This document shows, in pieces, positions 26,069 to 33,600 of a stretch of DNA of 35,569 nt. The stretch is from Candidatus Endobugula sertula (GTDB lineage: Bacteria > Pseudomonadota > Gammaproteobacteria > Pseudomonadales > Cellvibrionaceae). The notes beneath the pieces were generated by a model. It was given only the letters and a program-made list of their open reading frames with translations. It had not been told where the DNA came from and ran no database searches. Made by a program: the position numbers and the translations under genes. The DNA lies in NCBI GenBank assembly GCA_001723645.1, contig MDLC01000035.1:1-35569 (forward strand), read 5' to 3'. How positions within the stretch are numbered: the stretch's first letter is position 1; each line of letters opens with the position of its first letter.

Positions 26069-27033
26069 AGGTGATTCTCATAAACCGCTGTTAATATATG
26101 GTCTGCACCCTTGGCTAATAAACGCTCCGCCAAGCGAATGCCCATGAGCTCAGCCTCTTCTACTGCTTCTACGACCCCCACAATCTCATCAGCCAGAACC
26201 AGACTGCCATCTGGTCGCCCAACCAAACCACGTAACCATAATTGTTGATTATGTTCTGGAGAATGAATAGCATAGCAAGCAATAGGCACCTGACAACCTC
26301 CTTGCAAACGACGGCTCATAGCCCGTTCTGCCATCACACACTCCATTGTTACTCGGTGGTTTAATGGTGCCAGCAATGTCTGTATGGCCGTATCATCACT
26401 TCGACACTCAATACCTATGGCTCCCTGACCACCTGCAGGCAAGCAAAGCTGTGGACTAAGGCGCTCGGCAATACGGTCTTCCATGTTGAGGCGCATTAAA
26501 CCAGCTGCGGCCAGAATAATCGCATCGTATTGTGCTTCATCTAGTTTACGTAACCGGGTATTCACATTACCGCGTAAAAACTTCACCACTAAATCGGGAC
26601 GTTTTTCCATCAACTGGCACTGTCGACGAAGGCTTGACGTACCAACAACTGCACCACGAGGTAGATCCTCAAAACAAGAAAACTGGTTGGAAACAAAGGC
26701 ATCTCGTGGTTCTTCCCGTTCACAAATAACGGCCAGGCCCAGACCCTCTGGAAATTCCATCGGTACATCTTTCATTGAATGCACGGCAATATCCGCCGAA
26801 CCATCTAATAAAGCATGCTCTAACTCTTTAACGAACAAACCTTTGCCGCCCACTTTGGATAAAGACACATCCAGAATCTGATCACCACGGCTGGTCATGG
26901 GCAGTAACCTTACCGTGACCTCCGGATAGAGTTGTTTCAAGCATGCTTTAACATACTCAGCCTGCCATAACGCGAGCTGACTTTCTCGCGTGGCAATGAT
27001 TAGCTCTCGAGAAGGAAAGGGAGTATTGGTCAT
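26065..27033 (-). CDS. hemC: Porphobilinogen deaminase (hydroxymethylbilane synthase)
   Basis: HemC joins four porphobilinogens into hydroxymethylbilane in the cytoplasm. 322 aa. The dipyrromethane-cofactor cysteine is C247 in [10 protein letters not shown]. The catalytic aspartate is D89 in AVHSMKDVP. Substrate-binding arginines are seen in GTSSLRRQ (131-138) and [15 protein letters not shown] (151-165). It is the first gene of the overlapping hemCDXY set and starts 86 bp after algR. It could be transcribed from its own promoter in that gap as well as from algZR. Confidence 0.96.
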   Translation of the reverse strand: MTNTPFPSRELIIATRESQLALWQAEYVKACLKQLYPEVTVRLLPMTSRGDQILDVSLSKVGGKGLFVKELEHALLDGSADIAVHSMKDVPMEFPEGLGLAVICEREEPRDAFVSNQFSCFEDLPRGAVVGTSSLRRQCQLMEKRPDLVVKFLRGNVNTRLRKLDEAQYDAIILAAAGLMRLNMEDRIAERLSPQLCLPAGGQGAIGIECRSDDTAIQTLLAPLNHRVTMECVMAERAMSRRLQGGCQVPIACYAIHSPEHNQQLWLRGLVGRPDGSLVLADEIVGVVEAVEEAELMGIRLAERLLAKGADHILTAVYENHL

Positions 27034-27119
27034 AGAAAAGTTCGTTATGCTGAGTAAAGGCTAATGATAGCAAAAGCAAGAGAAAAAGGAACGCAGCAAG
27101 CGGTAGAACCCACAGCTCT

Positions 27120-27851
27120 CTACAAACTCTTCAACAAACGCTTAACCTTACCAGCATAACGACGGCTCACCACAGGCTGATGCGTTATCCCTTTTAAACG
27201 CACTGAATAATGTCCCCCAACGGCACGATTCAGGCCATCGATATAGTGAGTGGCTACCATGGCATTTCGATGAACCCGAGTAAAGTGGGTAGAAAATTTC
27301 ACTTCAAGCTGCTTAAGTGTGCCATCCATTAGGAATTCACCCTCAGGACACATTACGGTAATGTATTTACTGTCCGCTAGAAAACAGCGAATAGACTCAA
27401 TAGGAATAAGATCAATACCTCGGTGACTACGTACGGTAATGTGCTGGGCCGCAGGCTGTTGAACCTCCTGTTCTTGTTGAGCGGATAGCTGTGCCCGGGT
27501 TATGGCTTGAGCTTGAATCAACGCTTGTTCAAGCTGCGCTTTTTGAATAGGTTTTAACAAATAGCCAACAGCAATCGTTGCAAAAGCATCCAGTGCATAC
27601 TGCCCATAAGCGGTAGTGAATATAATAGCGGGAGGGTTCTCTAGCTCTGTCAGTTGTTCCGCCACCTGTAGTCCGTTACCTCCGGGCATCTCAATATCCA
27701 GCAACACAATATCAGGCTTGCAACTATAGATAGCTTTTAATGCCGTGTCAGGACAGGCTGCGGTCGCGACTATGTCATGATCTAATGCGGTCACCAAACG
27801 ATGTAAACGATCCCTTGCCAAGGGTTCATCATCAACAATCACCAAGTCCAC
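27120..27851 (-). CDS. algR: LytTR response regulator AlgR
   Basis: A 243-aa response regulator. The receiver domain (about 1-115) has the acidic pocket D7/D8, the phospho-acceptor D52 in VLLDIEMP, T/A at FTTAYGQYALDAF, and K of LLKPIQKAQ. A LytTR DNA-binding domain (about 140-243) shows HITVRSHRGIDLIPIESIRC and FTRVHRNAMVATHYIDGL. In Pseudomonas the homologue controls alginate, twitching motility and virulence; targets here are unknown. The start is GTG at 27851, three bases after the algZ stop, so translation is coupled. The algZ-algR-hemC order supports the symbol. Confidence 0.9.
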   Translation of the reverse strand: MDLVIVDDEPLARDRLHRLVTALDHDIVATAACPDTALKAIYSCKPDIVLLDIEMPGGNGLQVAEQLTELENPPAIIFTTAYGQYALDAFATIAVGYLLKPIQKAQLEQALIQAQAITRAQLSAQQEQEVQQPAAQHITVRSHRGIDLIPIESIRCFLADSKYITVMCPEGEFLMDGTLKQLEVKFSTHFTRVHRNAMVATHYIDGLNRAVGGHYSVRLKGITHQPVVSRRYAGKVKRLLKSL

Positions 27852-27854
27852 TTG

Positions 27855-28907
27855 TTATTCTTCCATGTCAATCGTTAATGTCACCTGATAATAATTGACG
27901 CCTTGATGACAATGTTGCTTCGCCTCAATACTGGCCTTTTTGCCATAATAAGCCTGTAAGCGGTAGGCGATATTTTGTAAGGCCACCCCATTATTTTTAA
28001 GCTCAGGTAAACAGTCTGTTCGATTATCGCTGTTTTCAGAGACTGGATTGGTTACTATAATCCTTAATACCTCTTTATCAACCCTAGTAGAAATACTAAC
28101 CAGCCCTCCTTCAGGTAAGCCCTGTATACCGTGGCAGATGGCATTTTCCACCAATGGCTGTAATGTTAGTGAGGGGACTTTTACGGAACTTAACACATGG
28201 TCACAAGACCACTCCAACTGCAAACGGTCACCCAGACGTACTTTTTCAATATTGGCATAATGACGACAGAGGTCAATTTCCTGGGCTAAAGGCACCAAGC
28301 TAGTTTCTTTTAAACTCTCTCGAAACAGTTCACTCAGGTTTTCGACGACCTGTTCTGCAAGTTCTGGGTTAACAGGAATGAGACTGGCAATGGCATTCAT
28401 GGAATTAAATAAAAAATGGGGTCGAATACGCGCATTTAATGCCTGAATTCGGGATTGTAATTCTGCCTGCTGCTGATTGCGCAACTGTTGCTGTAGGTAA
28501 AGGTAACGCAGAAATATCCCAGAGAATATCGCCGCTAATAACATATTTTTTAATAGCCCCATGCCACTGGGGTCATCATCCATAATGTACCAAGCACCCA
28601 CCAAAATCAACAGTGCGATCAGCAACACCGTACCATAAGCCAGACAACCGCCTATAACCACCGAAACACGAGAGAAAATACGCGATAACTGGCACAACGC
28701 CCATGCAGATAACAGAATAATCCACTGGACAATCATGGAAGTATACCCTAGCTGCACCCAGGAAAATGTGAGTAGTGGATTCTGTACCAAGACCAGAGCC
28801 AATGCCAGCAGCTCTCCAGCCAACACCAAACTTAATATAGCCATAGTACTGCACAGGTGTGGCAGCAAATCATTTTCAGTGTCTTCCGCACTCAACGAGC
28901 TTTTCAT
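27855..28907 (-). CDS. algZ: LytS-type sensor histidine kinase AlgZ/FimS
   Basis: An inner-membrane sensor kinase of about 350 aa that pairs with AlgR. Several N-terminal hydrophobic helices span about residues 15-140 (LVLAGELLALALVLV, MIVQWIILLSAWALC, VLLIALLILVGAWYI). The His_kinase (PF06580) region has RIRPHFLFNSMNAIASL with the conserved histidine (residue 164 from this start). The ATP-binding N-box is LTLQPLVENAICHGI, with a following NNGVALQNIAYRL. ATG at 28907 is preferred; GTG at 28943 adds 12 residues but has no ribosome binding site. In either case the gene begins just downstream of an IS1595 fossil, so its natural upstream region has been altered. Confidence 0.9.
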   Translation of the reverse strand: MKSSLSAEDTENDLLPHLCSTMAILSLVLAGELLALALVLVQNPLLTFSWVQLGYTSMIVQWIILLSAWALCQLSRIFSRVSVVIGGCLAYGTVLLIALLILVGAWYIMDDDPSGMGLLKNMLLAAIFSGIFLRYLYLQQQLRNQQQAELQSRIQALNARIRPHFLFNSMNAIASLIPVNPELAEQVVENLSELFRESLKETSLVPLAQEIDLCRHYANIEKVRLGDRLQLEWSCDHVLSSVKVPSLTLQPLVENAICHGIQGLPEGGLVSISTRVDKEVLRIIVTNPVSENSDNRTDCLPELKNNGVALQNIAYRLQAYYGKKASIEAKQHCHQGVNYYQVTLTIDMEE

Positions 28908-28955
28908 AAAATTTCTCGGGGCTGTCCCAGATAACTCGCCCACTTTTTGTTTAAC

Positions 28956-29267
28956 TCACTGTTTTAATTGTTGTTTTGTTTGTGGGGTGTTAAAACACCA
29001 CTCACATTCCTTCAAAGATAATGGGAAATGGTCTCTCGGAACACCATTAAATTGACGTAAATGACGCTTAGCTTGATTCTAAAAGCGCTCAATCCCACTG
29101 ATCTGATTGTGTTTATTAGCCAACAACATAGAATGGTTAATTGTATAATATTTACACTCTGACGTATCGAGTGCGTTTGCGTTGTAACTACGCCAACAAT
29201 CGCTACGCTGTTTTTCGACTAACATCCACCCATTTGGATGCGCAACGAGCGATTGTTTCTGTGACAA
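28956..29267 (-). pseudogene. IS1595-family transposase fossil (ISXO2-like, C-terminal part)
   Basis: The minus strand reads WMLVEKQRSDCWRSYNAN ... KYYTINHSMLLANKHNQISG, then IERF, a stop, and in the same frame NQAKRHLRQFNGVPRDHFPL, then SLKECEWCFN, ending at 28956. This is the C-terminal half of an ISXO2-like DDE transposase. In intact relatives the position of the stop is W (GIE-x-FW), so a TGG-to-TAG change explains it. The N-terminal part is missing or scrambled (a different-frame remnant runs to about 29416). No terminal repeats were identified. The fossil lies 12-48 bp upstream of the algZ start codons. Confidence 0.85.
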
Positions 29268-29525
29268 AATGTTCTATCCATGTAGATGGCTTTGCCCAGC
29301 TTAATCGACTCTTTCTCATGGTATCTCAAATAATACAATTGAAGAAGAACGGGGGCCAGATGATGAACTGAGACTGCAATTTGAAGCCTTACAGCAGTTT
29401 TCACCCCACTTATCAATCATTATTCATCATCAAACTACCTTTTTAAGAAGCAGCAGAAGCACAGAAGCAGAAGTAGGGTCACAGAAGTAGGGTCACAGAA
29501 GTAGGGTCAGATACAACTTTAACTT
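29268..29525. other. Gap between IS1595 fossil and transposase element
   Basis: A plus-strand stretch near 29346-29450 (PDDELRLQFEALQQFSPHLS) reads like a piece of a real protein but has no start or continuation, so it may be a dead fragment. The 14-bp repeats at 29469-29510 follow. Confidence 0.3.
29469..29520. repeat. Left end of the transposase element: three 14-bp tandem units
   Basis: AGAAGTAGGGTCAC occurs at 29469-29482 and 29483-29496, and AGAAGTAGGGTCAG at 29497-29510. The last unit runs on into ATACAACTTT. The 21 bases at 29500-29520 match the reverse complement of 30262-30282 at 18 positions, so the two ends of the element are inverted. Confidence 0.8.
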
Positions 29526-30227
29526 TCAACTTTCTTCCTCATTACGCTTTTTCGGCCTACCCATCTTAGCTGGCTTTACCCGCTGACCGTATAAAACTTC
29601 AACCTCATCACAAAAACGTCCACTCCCTAAAGCAAGCCCTTTATTCAGAGCGTTTCTAATATCATCCACTAATGGGCCATCAAGGCGGCTTTTAAATAAT
29701 TCACGATAGTTATACAAGCGCTCTGCTTCTGCTTTACCCAAAGATAAATAATTATCATGGGGAGTGCATAATGATGACCCAACTCCTAAAGCATTACATC
29801 GATAGCTTGACCAACTGTAATCAGCAGGATCATCAACCATAGTGGCACGCACCGGGTTTAATTCTATGTAACGATAACAAACCAAAAGATAATTTTCCGT
29901 ATCAACCAGGCTACTTTTATAGCGCCCTTCCCATAGAGTGCCTGACCGCCGATAGGCAAAATTAAAATACTGAACATACCGACGCCCCAGAGATTGCATC
30001 ATCAACTGAATACCATCATCCGTCGATGGTGTTGCTAATAAATGCACATGATTTGTCATAAATACCCATGCGTGAATCGCCACTTTAAACTTAGTTGAAT
30101 ACTTATCTAACCAATGAGCATAAGCTGCAAAATCTTCTTTACTTGCAAAACATACACTACGGTTATTACCCCGTTGAACAATATGTTGTGCCAATCCCGC
30201 AGGACAAAATCTCGGCAAACGTGCCAT
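29526..30227 (-). CDS. REP-associated tyrosine transposase (RAYT, Y1_Tnp)
   Basis: A 233-aa single-strand DNA transposase of the IS200-related RAYT group. It has the opening MARLPRFCPAGLAQHIVQRG, the HUH metal-binding motif in MTNHVHLLATP, the likely nucleophilic tyrosine in GRRYVQYFNFAYRRSGTLWE, and the family block YRYIELNPVRATMVDDPADY. Motifs are intact. RAYTs are usually single, resident genes associated with short palindromic repeats rather than self-moving insertion sequences. Here the gene sits between inverted 14-bp repeat sets, which supports the assignment. Confidence 0.92.
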   Translation of the reverse strand: MARLPRFCPAGLAQHIVQRGNNRSVCFASKEDFAAYAHWLDKYSTKFKVAIHAWVFMTNHVHLLATPSTDDGIQLMMQSLGRRYVQYFNFAYRRSGTLWEGRYKSSLVDTENYLLVCYRYIELNPVRATMVDDPADYSWSSYRCNALGVGSSLCTPHDNYLSLGKAEAERLYNYRELFKSRLDGPLVDDIRNALNKGLALGSGRFCDEVEVLYGQRVKPAKMGRPKKRNEEES

Positions 30228-30261
30228 AGCTACCTCCCTGTAACTTCAATTTATTTTAATG

Positions 30262-30303
30262 AAAGTTGTACCTGTCCCCACTTATTTGACCCCACTTATT
30301 TAA
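30262..30303. repeat. Right end of the transposase element: two 14-bp tandem units
   Basis: CCCCACTTATTTGA (30276-30289) is followed directly by CCCCACTTATTTAA (30290-30303). Together with AAAGTTGTACCTGT at 30262-30275 it is the inverted counterpart of the left end. Reverse-complemented, its units (..AAGTGGGGTCA) align with the left units (..AAGTAGGGTCA). Confidence 0.75.
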
Positions 30304-30306
30304 GGG

Positions 30307-30398
30307 CAACTGGCTGATTCAAGCGGGCTTTGAGATTGATACACCCGTCAGAATCAGAGTGATGGACGGGTGTTTGGTATTGACCACTGAGCCAGTTG
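30307..30398. repeat. Nested inverted repeats downstream of the lipoprotein gene
   Basis: Outer arms CAACTGGCT (30307-30315) / AGCCAGTTG (30390-30398) enclose inner arms ACACCCGTC (30341-30349) / GACGGGTGT (30365-30373). Both pairs are perfect. The right outer arm ends one base before the lipoprotein stop codon at 30400-30402. The inner stem could end the RHS-lipoprotein transcript, though no U-tract is seen. Confidence 0.6.
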
Positions 30399-30399
30399 A

Positions 30400-30675
30400 T
30401 TAACCCACTGGACGACAATAGCCCGTGTAGCGATAGCCCGTAATAATTCCTTTCTTATCTACTATCCAGTAGTGAGTGCAAGAACGATCAATTTTATATT
30501 TGTATTCCTTTGCACCATTAGCGAGAGGAATTATTTGATCTGGTTCATCCCATATTTTCTCAATCTCTTCCATAGAACGTCCTACTACTGGGTCACTTAC
30601 ATCCTCCCAAGAAACAAAGTAAGAACAGCCCGTAAACAGAATAACAACTAACAAAAAATAAATTATGCGCATCAT
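30400..30675 (-). CDS. Small lipoprotein coupled to the RHS gene
   Basis: A 91-aa protein with a lipoprotein signal (IIYFLLVVILFTGC, lipidated Cys17) and a small mature domain: VVGRSMEEIEKIWDEPDQII, then YKYKIDRSCTHYWIVDKKGI and TGYRYTGYCRPVG. The 'G-S-M-E-E-I...WDEPD' start recalls SmpA/OmlA-like small domains, without certainty. Its ATG overlaps the RHS stop codon (TAATG), with GGTGGGA just upstream, so both are made together. By position it may be an immunity protein or a surface partner of the RHS protein. This is an inference. Confidence 0.7.
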   Translation of the reverse strand: MMRIIYFLLVVILFTGCSYFVSWEDVSDPVVGRSMEEIEKIWDEPDQIIPLANGAKEYKYKIDRSCTHYWIVDKKGIITGYRYTGYCRPVG

Positions 30676-33600
30676 TAGTATCCCACCACATAGGGTAATT
30701 GTTTGTCACGGTCACGCTCTTTGTTACGACTATAGGTGGTCGCAATATTAACGATTTGTTCAGTATTGAGGTGAGTTAACGGTTGAGATAATGCCGCCGT
30801 ATAAGTAAAAGCTGCCGCAGGTATCATCCCAGGGACATTAAGAATATCTCTAGCTATACCTGTACCCAAAGACACTTGCATAACATCGTGTACGCCCGCA
30901 ACGGCATTGACACCAGAAACTTGATTAAGCGCTTCAGAAAGGCGGCCACCTTCACAAGCCATGCAATTCGGATTTACGATAGTTTCTTGAGTTCCAATAT
31001 TGTTAGCTCCTTCAACTGGCATATCAAGCGGTTTCTTACCAACCGCAGCACCACCTGGACCCATATCCAATTTGTAACCCACAACTTTTTTATAAAGCCC
31101 TGGCAAACTGCGCATCGCCATTAAGAACGCGGCACTCCGCGCCCCATTTGCAAATTTACCACCACCCAACTCAGCAGCTGTACCACCTATAATAGCTGTC
31201 GATATAGCCCGCTGGAACATATTACCTTTAACAAAACCACCAGCGTATGCAGCAAATCCTGCACTTAAAAATCCTCGGCCAAATTTTCCTCCCTGAACAA
31301 CGGATGCTACCCCTCCCGTAAATGCCTGAGTAGCCAATTGCTTAAGGCTGTTTACCCCTCCTCCCGGCATAATTAAACCCGTTAATGCACCTTTTAGACC
31401 GGTGCGCAATATATTGCCCCCATTAACAGCGGCTCCCACAGCACCAGAAGCAAAACCAGCTATGGCAGCAGTCATGATCTTACCGCCACAAACAGCACAC
31501 CAGAGGCTTATTGCGGCACCAACGATGACACCAACATAAGGTTTAATAGCTTTAACAACTTTCTTAACCACCTTCTTAACCGCTTTTTTGATACTTCTAA
31601 AGAGTTTCTTAAAGAAGTATCCACTCGGGTCAGTATATTTCATCGGGTTATTCATCACATAGCTATAGCGGTTATAGCTTTGCGAGAGGCTACCCGCCTG
31701 TATATGTGGATCAGCACTAATAAACCGCGCCAATGTCGCATCATACAGGCGTCCATTCATATGAATCAAGTTCACTTCCTGCACGTTTTCATGGCCGGTA
31801 TAGCCTTTGTTGGTAAACGGCAGTTGGGTGAGGTACAACGGGTCATCTAGGCTGGCGTTGGCCTGCCACGGCAGGTCGCGTAATTTACCCCAAGAGTCAA
31901 AGCTGCGTCTGTCTACCACATTGGCGTGGGCATCGGTCACCAGATCGACACTGCCCAGAGCATCTTTATGCAGATATCTTGTTTGGGTGCCTTCGGTGGT
32001 GGAGACGATATGCTCCGCCACCAGTTGCCCTGCCGCATAGATATAGTGTTTCTGATCCACACCACCGCTGTTTTTGGTTAAACGCTCGTAGAGGCGGCCC
32101 ACATAGAGGGTAGTATCCCCCTGATGGTTGACCTTCTTAAAGCGCGCACGGCTAGGCCCATAGCTAAAGGTAGCCGAGCGGCCATGTTGGGTCATTTGCA
32201 TGGGCTTGTTAAAGCTGCTCCACTCAATGGTGCGACCATCGCCACTGGTCATATTGCCGTTGGCATCATATGAGTAGTGTTTGCCACCCGCTTGGGTCAC
32301 GGCATGTGGCCCCGCATGGCTGCCATAGTGGTAGCTGCCGACATCGGATTTATAGGTGATATTACCCAACACATCATAATTGAGACTTTGGGTGTTATTC
32401 AGGTCAGTGACGTGACTGTAGAGATCGCTAGTGACATGCGTGGCGGTTAAACGATCCAGGCGATCATAGTCGTAGGTTTCCCGAATATCATTCACCAAGT
32501 CATCACGCAGTGTCACGTTTTGATAGGCATCGTATTGGTATTCCAAATGACGAATAGCATCAATGACCAATAAGCTGGAGTGAATACTTTGCAGTTGCCC
32601 CGTGGCTTGGTGATAGGCGTAGTCATTGACGATACCATTGCCATAGACCTCAGCACTGATACGGCCAGAGGCATCCACATCCACAGCCCGCCAGTAGGTG
32701 ATCGTGTCGGTACCCGATTCTGCGACGTAGTCGCCATAGACATCAGCAGCGTTATCCAAGGTGGTCACAAACTGGAAGCTATGGTCCGCTGCCGCTAACG
32801 TTTGTTCCGCCAAGACCACCAGCTGTTCTGCAATCGCTGCATAGCGTTGGCTTTGAGCATTGAGCAAGTCGGTCACCGCTTGTAATTCATCCATGGTGTT
32901 ATTTAAGTGACCCAAAAACTCTGGCGAGAGATTTTGCCCCTGAGCCACGGTAGCGGATAACTGGTTTTGGTGTTGGGTGAGATTGGTTTGTAAACCGTAA
33001 CCCACCGAACCACTGCCAACTAACGATTGGTAATAGGCCCGTTGCAATTGATAGCGTTGGCCCAAAGTGCGTAGCTCATTGGCTTTTACCAGATAGTCAT
33101 CGGCCAGTGTCGTCGCTTCAGCGATTAAGGGGCTGAGTGCGCTATAGTCATGGGCTTCGGCATGGGAGCGCAGGCCGGTAATGGCTTCGAGGAAACCATT
33201 CGCATTGTATTGATTCTCAGTATAGAAGTGTTGGGTACCGGGGTAAGTGATGCGTTTAACGCGGCCCAAGCTATCGTATTGCGTTTCGCTGGTAAAACTG
33301 CCTTGACCAGCCATCGTCGTGGTCACGCTAACCGGACGCCCCAAACTATCGTAGCGATAGTCTTTCGTTAAACCATGGCCGCTTTCTTGTAATAATTTAC
33401 CAATGCTGCCTGGGGAAGCCGTGTTATCACCATACGTCCAGCTGCTGCTGCCTTCGGGCTCCACGCGGCTGATCATTCTACCCGCAATGTCATACTCCAT
33501 TGTGACCGTTTGGTTCTTCGCATCCGTCTGACTCATTAATTGACCAAAAGCATTATAGCGGTAAGACCACTGGCCCATATTGGGATCATCCATACCAATC

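Noticed and set aside
29469-29510. Possible CRISPR array from regularly repeated 14-mers
   Set aside because: Units are directly adjacent without spacers and mirror the other end of the transposase element.
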